DNA from: Legionellaceae bacterium UBA6148
Lineage (GTDB): Bacteria > Pseudomonadota > Gammaproteobacteria > Legionellales > Legionellaceae
Reading direction: 5' to 3'
Length of the DNA: 64,000 nt
Assembly (NCBI GenBank): GCA_002423125.1
Contig: DIUW01000010.1
Location: forward strand, 15,176 to 79,175
Positions 46,671-55,739 of the stretch are shown here, one piece after another. Made by a program: the position numbers and the translations under genes. Each line of letters starts with the position of its first letter. Positions within the stretch are counted from its first letter, which is position 1. Under the pieces are notes generated by a model, which searched no databases, was not told the DNA's origin, and saw nothing but the letters and a program-made list of their open reading frames with translations.

Positions 46671-49024
46671 GATGACACCCGTTTAAGTTTAGCTAACGCG
46701 TCCGCCATAGCCGTATTAAATACAGCGGTTTTTTTCGGCTCAGGCTGTTTTTTAGCCGGTTCTGGTTTCTTACTATGGGCCTTTTTGATGTGTTGTTGTT
46801 TTGCCGGTCGAGCATCTTGTTTTGGCGTTGATGGTTGTGTTGGTTTTGCAACAGCCGGTTTATCAGCTTCCAACTTCATACTTAGCCCAATACGACGACG
46901 CTCTTTATCGACTTCAACCACGCGAACACGAACAACATCACCCGCTTTAACGACGGATCGTGGGTCATTGATAAAACGATCGGTCATTGCTGAAATATGC
47001 ACCAAACCATCTTGATGGACACCGATATCAACAAATGCGCCAAAGTTAGTCACATTACTCACGACTCCTTCTAAAATCATCCCTTCTTGCAAATGGCTGA
47101 TGTCCTCTATTCCTTCTTTAAACTGAGCCGTTTTAAATTCAGGACGTGGGTCGCGACCAGGTTTTTCGAGTTCCTTCAATACATCATGGATAGTGGGTAA
47201 ACCATAATGCTCATCGACATACTCCGCTGCATTGACACTTTGCAGCAACTCACGGTTACCAATTGCTTGGCGAATATCAACATGATGATTTGCAATTATT
47301 TTTTCAACCAGTGGATACGCTTCAGGATGCACACAAGACGCATCAAGTGGATTATCGCCATTGGTAATACGTAAAAAACCTGCCGCCAACAAAAAGGTTT
47401 TTTCACCCATTCGCGGTACTTGTTTTAATTGTTGACGATTTTGGAATCGCCCATGCTCATCGCGGTATTGCACAAGTTGCTTCGCTAATTGTTCATTAAA
47501 TCCAGAAACACGTGTTAAAAGGGGCACTGATGCCATATTCACATCCACGCCAACGGCATTTACGCAGTCTTCAACGACGCCGTCCAAACAACGAGCGAGA
47601 CGTGCTTGATTCACGTCATGTTGATACTGACCAACACCAATTGATTTCGGATCGATTTTAACCAGCTCAGCCAGAGGATCCTGTAAACGTCGTGCAATCG
47701 ATACAGCGCCACGAAGAGTCACATCTAAATCAGGAAACTCCTTGGCAGCGAGTTCTGAGGCCGAATAAACCGACGCCCCAGCCTCATTAACCATGACTTT
47801 TGTTAAGTTCAGATCGGGATACATTTTGATGAGCTCTAAAACAAGTCGTTCAGTTTCCCGTGAGCCCGTGCCATTACCAATACTAATTAATTCAACATTG
47901 TATTTAGCTGACAATTTTGCTAAATCGGCAATCGCTGGGTGCCATTGATTGTGAGGCGCTAATGGGAAAACCGCGGTATGATCGAGTAATTTGCCCGTAT
48001 TATCGACAACAACGACTTTAACGCCCGTACGAATACCGGGATCAAGTCCAAGAGTTACTTTAGCTCCAGCAGGCGATGCGAGTAATAAATCATGTAAATT
48101 AGACGCAAACACGCGAATGCCTTCTTCATCAGCTAATTCACGTAAGCGCGTTAATAGTTCTAACTCCAGCTTGGTCGATACTTTCACATTCCAGGTCATT
48201 CGCACCGTTTCTAATAGCCACGAATCCGCAGGACGCTGAAGGTCCGCAATATTAAACTGGGTCGCAATGCGTTTTTCACCGTAGTCAGGAGCATTAGGAA
48301 GCGAAAGCGATAATTGCAATGCATTTTCCCGACGACCGCGAAAGAGGGCAAGTGCGCGGTGAGAAGGAATCTTTTTGATCGGCTCACGATAATCCAAGTA
48401 GTCGGAGAATTTATTTGCAATCTCTTTTTTGGCTTTGCCGCCTGAAGAGCTTAACACACTGTTTTGCCATAAATAATGTCGCATTTCTTCAAGCAAATCG
48501 GCATGTTCGGCAAATTGCTCCATCAAAATTTGACGAGCACCTTCTAAGGCCGCATCAGCAGTATCAATCCCTGCTTCTGCATTGATAAATTCATGGGCTC
48601 GTACAATAGGATCGAAATTCGGATTTTGCCACAACGCGAGCGCAAGCGGCTCTAGACCGGCTTCTTTAGCAATCATGGCTTTGGTACGGCGCTTGGGTCT
48701 GTAGGGTAGATATAAGTCTTCTAATCGCGTTTTGGTTTCCGCTAAAAGAATGGATTGTTCCAGATCGGGCGTTAATTTTTCTTGCTCGCGAATCGACTTC
48801 AGAACCACTTCTCGACGATCGTCAAGCTCACGTAAATAATGCAGTCGCTCAGCCAGCTGACGCAATTGGCTATCATCGAGTCCTTCGGTCGCTTCTTTTC
48901 GGTATCGCGAAATAAAGGGAACGGTTGCGCCTTCATCCAACAAACGAATGGCTGCTTCTACCTGCGAAATTCGAACTCGAAGTTCTTCTGCAATTTTTTG
49001 TGCCGTTGTCATCGTGTGTTTCAT
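46667..49024 (-). CDS. tex: RNA-binding transcription accessory protein Tex
   Basis: 785 residues, near-universal bacterial protein. It has the N-terminal helical domain, the YqgF-like core (TLGLDPGIRTGVKVVVVD), helix-hairpin-helix repeats (YRDEHGRFQNRQQLKQVPRMG) and a C-terminal S1 RNA-binding domain (LQEGMILEGVVSNVTNFGAFVDIG, near residue 645). A Lys/Pro-rich tail of about 60 residues ends the protein. Confidence 0.97.
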   Translation of the reverse strand: MKHTMTTAQKIAEELRVRISQVEAAIRLLDEGATVPFISRYRKEATEGLDDSQLRQLAERLHYLRELDDRREVVLKSIREQEKLTPDLEQSILLAETKTRLEDLYLPYRPKRRTKAMIAKEAGLEPLALALWQNPNFDPIVRAHEFINAEAGIDTADAALEGARQILMEQFAEHADLLEEMRHYLWQNSVLSSSGGKAKKEIANKFSDYLDYREPIKKIPSHRALALFRGRRENALQLSLSLPNAPDYGEKRIATQFNIADLQRPADSWLLETVRMTWNVKVSTKLELELLTRLRELADEEGIRVFASNLHDLLLASPAGAKVTLGLDPGIRTGVKVVVVDNTGKLLDHTAVFPLAPHNQWHPAIADLAKLSAKYNVELISIGNGTGSRETERLVLELIKMYPDLNLTKVMVNEAGASVYSASELAAKEFPDLDVTLRGAVSIARRLQDPLAELVKIDPKSIGVGQYQHDVNQARLARCLDGVVEDCVNAVGVDVNMASVPLLTRVSGFNEQLAKQLVQYRDEHGRFQNRQQLKQVPRMGEKTFLLAAGFLRITNGDNPLDASCVHPEAYPLVEKIIANHHVDIRQAIGNRELLQSVNAAEYVDEHYGLPTIHDVLKELEKPGRDPRPEFKTAQFKEGIEDISHLQEGMILEGVVSNVTNFGAFVDIGVHQDGLVHISAMTDRFINDPRSVVKAGDVVRVRVVEVDKERRRIGLSMKLEADKPAVAKPTQPSTPKQDARPAKQQHIKKAHSKKPEPAKKQPEPKKTAVFNTAMADALAKLKRVSS

Positions 49025-49056
49025 CTACATTCTCTCGCTCATTATGTTCATATTTT

Positions 49057-50877
49057 TTATTCGACCGTGACTGATTTTGCTAAATTTCGCGGCTGATCAA
49101 CATCAGTTCCTTTTGCAACCGCAACATGATAGGCCAATAATTGCAATGGGATAGTATAAATAATGGGCGCTATCCATTGTCCGCAACTCGGAACTGGAAT
49201 TAAAATTGCACCATTTGAAGGCCATAGCTGAGAATCATCAACGAACACAAACAGCTGTCCGCCGCGCGCGCTGACTTCGTGCAAGTTCGATTTTAATTTA
49301 TCCAGCAATTCATCGTTCGGTGCGATGGCAATAACCGGCATATTTTTATCCACGAGTGCAAGAGGACCATGTTTTAGCTCCCCTGCAGGATAGGCTTCCG
49401 CATGGATGTATGAAATTTCTTTTAGTTTCAATGCCCCTTCCAATGCAACTGGATATTGAACACCACGCCCCAAAAATAACGCATGATCTTTACTAACAAA
49501 TGAAGCCGCTAATGCTTCAATACGGTCGTTCATTTTTAGCACGCGATCACATATTTCGGGTAATTGCACTAATTGATCGAGTGCATCCTGAGCACGCGAG
49601 TCATTACACAACGCAATGGCCAACATAAGAAACGCAGCTAATTGTGTGGTAAACGCTTTCGTTGATGCAACACCTATTTCAACTCCCGCACACGTTAAAA
49701 ATACAAGTTGAGACTCTCGAACCAAACTGCTGGTCGCCACATTACAAATGGCCAATGTTCCGAGGTAATTTAGTGAGTTCGCCTTGGCTAACGCGGCTAA
49801 CGTGTCAGCGGTTTCTCCTGATTGTGATACTGTGATAAATAGCGTGTTCTCAGGGATAACCACATCACGATAGCGGTATTCGCTTGCAATTTCGACTTGC
49901 GTTGGCAGGCCCGCCAATGACTCCAACCAAGATTTAGCAATAAGGCCTGCATGGAAACTGGTACCGCACGCGACAATATGAATGTGCTTGATTTTTGAGA
50001 AAAGGCAACGAGCCTGGTGTCCAAAACTTGAGCGCAATACTTCAAGATTTGCAGCCCGAGCATCCAACGTATCCGCCAAAGCCCAGCTCTGTTCGAAAAT
50101 TTCCTTTAGCATATAGTGACGGTAAGTGCCTTTCGTGACGGCAAAACTATCATTACTCAATGGCGTCTGAGAACGCGTCACTGGTTGGCAATGACGATCG
50201 AACAACTCCACGCCAGTCGGGGTGATCCTAGCGCTATCGCCTTCTTCCAAATAAATAACGTGCTGAGCAAATGAACGAAGTGCCAAAGCATCTGAAGCAA
50301 TAAAATTTTCATCTTGGCCAAGACCAATGACCAACGGGCTACCTTTTCGAATGGCCACAAGCTCATGAGGGTATTTTTGGTGAATAACCCCCAACGAAAA
50401 GGCGCCATTCATTTTCATGGCGGTCTGTTGCAATGCCTTAATTAACGACTTTTGGTCTTGTTGTGCATAATGGTAATGAATTAAATGCGCGGCGACTTCC
50501 GTATCGGTCTCAGACATAAATTGGTAACCACTCTCTTCCAAAAAACGTCGCAATATGTCGTGGTTTTCGATGATCCCATTATGAACAACGGCAATTTCTC
50601 CACGTGAGGTGTGTGGATGCGCATTTTGCTCACAAGGTTTCCCATGAGTTGCCCAACGAGTATGAGCGATTCCAGTATGACCTGTAATCGCCGTTTCGGT
50701 CATCGCATCGGCAAGCATTTGAACCTTGCCGAGCATTCTGAGACGCTTTAATCGTCCATCGTGATCAATAACGGCAATACCCGCAGAATCATAGCCTCGA
50801 TACTCTAGTCGCCGAAGCCCTTCCAATAATACTTTGCTGATATCACGGTGTGAAGTCGATCCCATAATTCCGCACAT
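49057..50877 (-). CDS. glmS: glutamine-fructose-6-phosphate aminotransferase
   Basis: Makes glucosamine-6-phosphate for peptidoglycan and LPS. It has 606 residues. The glutaminase domain starts MCGIMG, with Cys2 as nucleophile after Met removal. Two SIS sugar-isomerase domains follow (CGTSFHAGLIAKSW, SQSGETADTLAAL). The C-terminus PRNLAKSVTVE is the conserved active-site tail. I see no GlmS ribozyme in the 43-base leader. Confidence 0.98.
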   Translation of the reverse strand: MCGIMGSTSHRDISKVLLEGLRRLEYRGYDSAGIAVIDHDGRLKRLRMLGKVQMLADAMTETAITGHTGIAHTRWATHGKPCEQNAHPHTSRGEIAVVHNGIIENHDILRRFLEESGYQFMSETDTEVAAHLIHYHYAQQDQKSLIKALQQTAMKMNGAFSLGVIHQKYPHELVAIRKGSPLVIGLGQDENFIASDALALRSFAQHVIYLEEGDSARITPTGVELFDRHCQPVTRSQTPLSNDSFAVTKGTYRHYMLKEIFEQSWALADTLDARAANLEVLRSSFGHQARCLFSKIKHIHIVACGTSFHAGLIAKSWLESLAGLPTQVEIASEYRYRDVVIPENTLFITVSQSGETADTLAALAKANSLNYLGTLAICNVATSSLVRESQLVFLTCAGVEIGVASTKAFTTQLAAFLMLAIALCNDSRAQDALDQLVQLPEICDRVLKMNDRIEALAASFVSKDHALFLGRGVQYPVALEGALKLKEISYIHAEAYPAGELKHGPLALVDKNMPVIAIAPNDELLDKLKSNLHEVSARGGQLFVFVDDSQLWPSNGAILIPVPSCGQWIAPIIYTIPLQLLAYHVAVAKGTDVDQPRNLAKSVTVE

Positions 50878-50920
50878 ACTGATTCCTCATCCATTTATTA
50901 ATAGGGATTATCAAAAATAA

Positions 50921-51391
50921 TTAATTGACTTGTTTCATAATACGAGATCGGCTGCGCTGCCAGTCACGATCCTTTATTGTATCGCGTTTATCATGTGTTT
51001 TTTTACCTTTGGCCAAAGCGAGCGACATTTTGATATGATTGCGTTTCCAATAAAGTGACAAGGGAATAAGTGTATACCCTTGGCGTTCCACACTACCAAT
51101 CAATTGATTTAACTCATGCCGATTTAATAATAATTTACGTGTTCGCGTTGGGTCAGGATGAGTATGAGTGGATGTCGTAGAGAGGGGCTGAATTTGGGCG
51201 CCCAACAAATAGGCCTCTGAATGTTTGATAATCACATGCGCATCAGTTAAATTCACACGACCTGCGCGCAGGCTTTTCACTTCCCACCCTTCCAGCAACA
51301 ATCCGGCCTCGAAGTCTTTCTCAATAAAATAATCAAAGCGTGCTTTTTTATTTGTTGCAATGGTGCTGCTGTGTTTTTCTGATTTCGTCAT
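50921..51391 (-). CDS. smpB: SsrA-binding protein SmpB
   Basis: tmRNA partner in trans-translation. It has 156 residues, with KKARFDYFIEKDFEAGLLLEGWEVKSLR at the N-terminal barrel and a basic C-terminal tail (GKKTHDKRDTIKDRDWQR). No tmRNA gene is seen nearby. Confidence 0.97.
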   Translation of the reverse strand: MTKSEKHSSTIATNKKARFDYFIEKDFEAGLLLEGWEVKSLRAGRVNLTDAHVIIKHSEAYLLGAQIQPLSTTSTHTHPDPTRTRKLLLNRHELNQLIGSVERQGYTLIPLSLYWKRNHIKMSLALAKGKKTHDKRDTIKDRDWQRSRSRIMKQVN

Positions 51392-51569
51392 GAGCCGCCC
51401 GATCTTGAAAGGTTTGTCACTTTTTAAACCGAATAGGATATCATAGTTTATACTATAAAGGGCACTACCTGATATTTATTCTACTGAACAAGAATTGAGC
51501 AAGATTAAGCCAATTAATATCTTATCCTGAAATGTTGTCTACTGATATTCCATTCCTAAATAAAAGAAG

Positions 51570-51593
51570 GTAGGATGAATTCCTACGTTTTTT
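51570..51593 (+). terminator. small hairpin with T-run, candidate intrinsic terminator
   Basis: GTAGGA, loop TGAAT, TCCTAC, then GTTTTTT. It points right but no plus-strand gene ends here. The 0.34-kb gap between smpB and the SPOR gene could therefore hold a short RNA, or the site could be left from a lost gene. The stem is only six pairs. Confidence 0.35.
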
Positions 51594-51626
51594 ATGGAAT
51601 ATGCGCGACTCTGAGAGTATCGATTT

Positions 51627-51680
51627 AACCTGGAAAAAGCAGTTGGAGGCGTAGTAGCCTTCAACTGCTTTTTCCAGGTT
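51627..51680. repeat. 19-bp perfect inverted repeat containing the dispersed 26-base repeat
   Basis: Arms 51627-51645 and 51662-51680 are exact complements (AACCTGGAAAAAGCAGTTG and its reverse), with a 16-base loop. Bases 51629-51654 are identical, inverted, to 29517-29542. It lies 49 bases upstream of the SPOR/barrel gene. Confidence 0.75.
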
Positions 51681-51729
51681 CAAGCCGTAACCACAGCGAA
51701 ATGAGCTCTTGCTTTATTAAGGATAATAT

Positions 51730-52893
51730 ATGAATGCAACGAATTTAAAGCTGATGGTTTGTTTTATGGCATCCATGTTAGCCGCAAGCGCCTCAACAGC
51801 AATGAATGCACCAGTCATTTATGGACAGGATAACGCTCGACATTTCACGGCATCGAGACAAGGCCCATTCTTCGTGCAAGCCGGAGCATTTCAATCCAAA
51901 CAATTCGCACAGCAACTCAGAGCCAAACTCGCTGCAAGCACGCATTATCCCGTCCAAATTCGTGTTGTTGGAAAATATCATTCTGTCGTGATTGGCCCAT
52001 TGCCATCGATAGAAGCCGTGCGTGCGATCGGCGGAGTGCGAGCTGCTGAGGTTGCAAAACGGGCACCCGTCATGGTTCAAAAAACACCGACGACAATGGC
52101 GCCAACCCCTCCGTCCGTGCAACGTACACCAACGGTAATAAAAACATACCCATTCAAATCGTTACCGCCTTCGATCAACAATGGTGTAGCAAATCATTGG
52201 TTCGTCGCAGCTGATTTTAGCTTTTTAAAAGCCAATTCAAAAAATGAAATGACCGTTCAAAACGGATCAGATTTTCCTTCTCCTTTAGATGTCGACCAAT
52301 ATTCTGTAAATCACCAAAATAAGCCACAGATGGTCGGTGCTCAATTGGGTTATCGATGGGAACGAAACAACGCATGGCTGCCCGCAAACAATCTAGCCTT
52401 ACGCTATCAACACTTGTTTACTAGTGATATCTCCGGAAATATCACTCAATACTCATTACCGGAATTTAATAATTACTCCTATCGCTGGAGCGTAGATGCG
52501 AACGTAATATCGCTATATTCTAAAGTTGACTTATTAAAATATAAACGCATACTGCCTTACGTTGATGCGAGTCTTGGACTATCAATGAATCATAGTAGAC
52601 ACTATAGCGAAACAGCATTTTTCGGTGTTACACCCCGCATTAGTCCTGCTTTTGAAACGAGGACAAGCACACAGTTCTCATACAGCATTGGTACAGGATT
52701 GGATGTAATATTGACTCCGAAATTATTGTTCTCCGTCGGTTATGATTATCAACAATTTGGTCATATGATCTCAGGGCAAGGGCAAACCACATGGTCTTCA
52801 GTTCACCTTGATCAGGGAAGCTCTACTAGCAACATGGGTTCATTAGGCATTACTTACTTAATCGATGATTCCTTGTTTGAAACAAGCCATTAA
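51730..52893 (+). CDS. SPOR domain fused to an outer-membrane beta-barrel
   Basis: 387 residues. The signal peptide is LMVCFMASMLAASASTAMNA. A SPOR (peptidoglycan-binding) domain lies at about 46-105 (GPFFVQAGAFQSKQFAQQLRAKL...VVGKYHSVVIGPL), then a Pro/Thr-rich linker. From about 155 alternating aromatic strands look like a small outer-membrane barrel (YRWERNNAWLPANNLALRYQH, LDVILTPKLLFSVGYDYQQFG). SPOR plus barrel would tie the outer membrane to the septal wall. It is coupled to the next gene by TAATG. Confidence 0.8.
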   Translation: MNATNLKLMVCFMASMLAASASTAMNAPVIYGQDNARHFTASRQGPFFVQAGAFQSKQFAQQLRAKLAASTHYPVQIRVVGKYHSVVIGPLPSIEAVRAIGGVRAAEVAKRAPVMVQKTPTTMAPTPPSVQRTPTVIKTYPFKSLPPSINNGVANHWFVAADFSFLKANSKNEMTVQNGSDFPSPLDVDQYSVNHQNKPQMVGAQLGYRWERNNAWLPANNLALRYQHLFTSDISGNITQYSLPEFNNYSYRWSVDANVISLYSKVDLLKYKRILPYVDASLGLSMNHSRHYSETAFFGVTPRISPAFETRTSTQFSYSIGTGLDVILTPKLLFSVGYDYQQFGHMISGQGQTTWSSVHLDQGSSTSNMGSLGITYLIDDSLFETSH

Positions 52894-52907
52894 TGAAAGG
52901 ATTTTTC

Positions 52908-55181
52908 ATGTTAAAACAATTGATATCGGCGTTCATCTCTTTAATTCTAACCAGTTTCTCCTATGCCGCAATGAACCCTATTGAATGGTCAGTGAATTCG
53001 CATTTCCCAACGTATACGAGACAGGGGGTGAGTTACACCGTAACTTATACGTTTACCAACAAACTACCATTGACTCTTGTTCATCCGATAGTTATTGATA
53101 AATTTGCAAACCCAGCTTCGGACTTTACTTATAATGACTCTTGTACTGGCATTAAGCTCATACCGAAACAATCGTGTACCGTATCCGTTATACTCACACC
53201 ATCTTCAGCAGGAGAAAAACTCGTTAGGCTGACGATAGTAGGTTATGATGAAAATCAAGTGCCGCTGCCTATCTTAACAACCACAACGACCAGCAACGCA
53301 CCGGTCTCGATATCATTTTTTCCAACAACGCAACTCCCTTCTTCGATGAACGTAGGCGATCCAGCTCAGCCATGGAAGTACACCATCACGAACAATGGTA
53401 ATGCTGCAGCTACAGGTATCACAATTACATCAAACCAATCGGCCTTCAGTACCACATGCACTAGTGGTACTCCTGCAACAGGTCAACTCGCGCCCGGGGC
53501 GTCCTGCACCGTATCAGGAACATTTACTCCAAGCTCCGCTACGCCATCAGTACAGGTCATAACGGCAACGTTTGCATACACTGAAAGTATCACTCCAGTC
53601 ACGGGGAATACAATTCAAACGATGGTCACTGACTTAACCGGCATCACCGTCAGCTCAACCGGATTTCAAAGCGTTGTACTCTATGGTTCAACCTATGATA
53701 TTACGTTCACGTTTAAAAATAATGATCCAACAATAGATGCCACAGTGACCAATGCCAATGTCGGTGGCCCCAACTTTACTTTTTCATCTTCACCAACCAG
53801 TACCTGTCCAAATGTTTCAGGAGTGCTTCTACATGGTCAAACTTGCACATACGTAGGAACATTAACGCCAACAAGCCCGACGACGTCTTATAGTGTTACT
53901 TCTGCACTCACTTATCCGTCTCCTGCGGGAAGTCCAACGACAATAACCAGCTCAACCACTGCTCAAGCACCCGGAGCAGGCAGCAGAACTTTTACGTTTA
54001 CCAATCGATGTAACTTTAATGTTTGGTTTTCCTTCGTTGGCGGAGCCATAACAAACAGCCCTGCATGCACATCCAACGCACAGTGCCCTGTCGGAACAAC
54101 GTGTAATACATCGGCCCAACTTTGCTATTGGAATAATTATGGCCCAACGTCTCCAAATACGTTTAAATTAGTACCGAATGCAGCTCCCGTTAGCGTCATT
54201 ATTCCTGAAGCACCATCAAACACTTATGCACCAGGAGTGCTATGGAGCGGCGTCGCATCAGCTAGTTTAAACTGCGATGGCTCAAGCCAATGTTTGCAAG
54301 CGGGGTGCTCAAATGCAGGCGGCTCAACTTCCTGCGCAGCGGGTGTTGGTTTTGATCAACCCGCCACACAAGCGGAATTTACTCTTCTTACAAATGCCAA
54401 TGATAATTATGATGTCGAGGTCATTAACGGATTTCATATTCCAATCAAAATGTCACCGAGTAATGGCCAGACAGGGTCTTCTTCTTATTTTTGTGGGACA
54501 CCAGGCAATGAAATAGCAAGCGGTGGTTTTGGCGCCTGCAACTGGAACAATGCAACACCCGCGTCGCCAAGCAGCTCTTATTATTGGGTCACTGGAGGAG
54601 GACTAACCTGCTCACCAAGCGTTGCCTGTCCTACAGGTCAGCTATGCGGGCTTGATATTGGCCTTAATCAAGTATGTGGTAACTTTCTTGGATATTGGTC
54701 AGCCAATAATGCATGCGCAGTTAATGCGACTAAAGCGCAACCGTTATTCGGATGTACTAATTATTTAAGTAACCCACCCTATCCAACAACAACGTTTCAA
54801 TACAGTCAATTGTATGGTTGTAAGACCCCTGATGCAGCAGTATCTACACTAAACTCATGTTACTCAACGAGTGTTAATCCAACTACTGATCAGTGTTGTG
54901 GTTGTGCTAATTGGCAATCGATACCTGGAATTACATTACCAACCGACACCATCTTATGTCGCAATACGGGCAATACGGATTGGATTCCTCTCGTTCAAAA
55001 TACATTGCAATGGATAAAAATGGCCTGTCCTAATTATTATACGTATCCTTATGATGATGGAAGTAGCTCTTTTGCCTGTGATAATAATACCGGTACTGGC
55101 CTCAATACGACTAACTATGACATAACATTCTGTGCGGGAGGTTTTACTGGATTACCGACAGGAATAACGGATGGTCGCTGA
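52908..55181 (+). CDS. secreted protein with three Ig-like repeats and a thaumatin-like domain
   Basis: 757 residues from ATG 52908, which has AAGGA at proper spacing and starts a good signal peptide. An ATG at 52893 overlaps the previous stop. About 20-355 holds three Ig-like repeats, each with a Cys pair and a C-T-V/Y-x-x-T-L/F-T-P strand (CTVSVILTP, CTVSGTFTP, CTYVGTLTP). From about 360 the cysteine-rich region is thaumatin-like: FTFTNRCNFNVWFSFVGG, YDVEVINGFHIPIKM and the signature CPNYYTYPYDDGSSSFAC. The thaumatin fold is mainly known from plants, fungi and animals. The function here is unknown. Confidence 0.85.
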   Translation: MLKQLISAFISLILTSFSYAAMNPIEWSVNSHFPTYTRQGVSYTVTYTFTNKLPLTLVHPIVIDKFANPASDFTYNDSCTGIKLIPKQSCTVSVILTPSSAGEKLVRLTIVGYDENQVPLPILTTTTTSNAPVSISFFPTTQLPSSMNVGDPAQPWKYTITNNGNAAATGITITSNQSAFSTTCTSGTPATGQLAPGASCTVSGTFTPSSATPSVQVITATFAYTESITPVTGNTIQTMVTDLTGITVSSTGFQSVVLYGSTYDITFTFKNNDPTIDATVTNANVGGPNFTFSSSPTSTCPNVSGVLLHGQTCTYVGTLTPTSPTTSYSVTSALTYPSPAGSPTTITSSTTAQAPGAGSRTFTFTNRCNFNVWFSFVGGAITNSPACTSNAQCPVGTTCNTSAQLCYWNNYGPTSPNTFKLVPNAAPVSVIIPEAPSNTYAPGVLWSGVASASLNCDGSSQCLQAGCSNAGGSTSCAAGVGFDQPATQAEFTLLTNANDNYDVEVINGFHIPIKMSPSNGQTGSSSYFCGTPGNEIASGGFGACNWNNATPASPSSSYYWVTGGGLTCSPSVACPTGQLCGLDIGLNQVCGNFLGYWSANNACAVNATKAQPLFGCTNYLSNPPYPTTTFQYSQLYGCKTPDAAVSTLNSCYSTSVNPTTDQCCGCANWQSIPGITLPTDTILCRNTGNTDWIPLVQNTLQWIKMACPNYYTYPYDDGSSSFACDNNTGTGLNTTNYDITFCAGGFTGLPTGITDGR

Positions 55182-55235
55182 ACAACATTGCCTTGCTCTT
55201 AGAGATGTTATACTGCACTTACCTGTTGATTCAAA

Positions 55236-55400
55236 ATGACGGAAGCAAGTGTTGCTCATTCAGCTCAATATGCAATTGAACAATTCGACAAAAAACATAG
55301 TAAAGTTACGTTTGCATGTGGAGTTGAGGCACTCGATCACTATCTTAAAACACAAGCAAGACAAGAACTTAAAATTGTGGCCGGGCGCAGTATAGGTTAA
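55236..55400 (+). pseudogene. N-terminal remnant of a GNAT acetyltransferase toxin (TacT-like)
   Basis: A 54-residue frame, MTEASV...FACGVEALDHYLKTQARQELKIVAGRSIG, matches the opening of TacT-type toxins (CG.EALD.YL..QA.QD...). It stops before the acetyl-CoA-binding core, so it cannot be active. No antitoxin gene is present upstream. It points to past insertion and decay in this stretch. Confidence 0.65.
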
Positions 55401-55428
55401 ACAATTTTGTTGACCCAATATCCGTTTG

Positions 55429-55460
55429 GGGTGAAACCCGCAGTGCGCTTGGTTTCACCC
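55429..55460. terminator. 10-bp hairpin downstream of the GNAT remnant
   Basis: GGGTGAAACC and GGTTTCACCC (55429-55438, 55451-55460) form a perfect stem, with an outer GGCCGGG/CCCGGCC pair (55379, 55458) possible. It lies 15 bases before the stop of the small minus-strand gene, so it may end transcription from either side. Confidence 0.5.
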
Positions 55461-55475
55461 GGCCTACGGAGAGCG

Positions 55476-55577
55476 TTACATGTCTTTCTTTTTAGCTCGT
55501 TTTTCAGCCCTTTTTTCGCCTGCTGTTTTTAACGGTTTTTTTTTGGCATCTTTTTTACTGTCCATACCCTTGCTCAT
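55476..55577 (-). CDS. small lysine-rich conserved protein (33 aa)
   Basis: MSKGMDSKKDAKKKPLKTAG then a K/R/E-rich tail ending KKKDM. GGAG stands 7 bases before the ATG. Short proteins with the same MSKGM-KK...KKPLKT plan occur in many proteobacteria with no known function. It is probably disordered and may bind nucleic acid, which is inference from composition only. Confidence 0.7.
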   Translation of the reverse strand: MSKGMDSKKDAKKKPLKTAGEKRAEKRAKKKDM

Positions 55578-55718
55578 TTTTAATCTCCAAAAATGTAAAC
55601 GATAAGTCAATACTCCATGATAAACATTGCGATCTTGGAGCCTTCTTCGTCTTTATGGGAGAAGAGAAAGCATGTTTTATCATGAAACATCTTATACTAT
55701 TTCTGATGATTTTGTTAT

Positions 55719-55739
55719 CCTGAAAAAGCTTTTTCCAGG
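55719..55739. repeat. hairpin related to the dispersed repeat, next to the pteridine reductase stop
   Basis: CCTGAAAAAGCTTTTTCCAGG is near-palindromic (one unpaired base) and shares the core CTTTTTCCAGG with the repeats at 29517 and 51627. It directly abuts the minus-strand stop codon at 55740, so it may act as a terminator. Confidence 0.5.

Noticed and set aside
46635..47015. Plus-strand frame of 126 residues opposite tex
   Set aside because: It is an antisense shadow of the Lys/Pro-rich tail and S1 domain of Tex, with no ribosome-binding site.
50878..50920. GlmS ribozyme upstream of glmS
   Set aside because: The leader is only 43 bases and lacks the ribozyme core. It is a Gram-positive feature.
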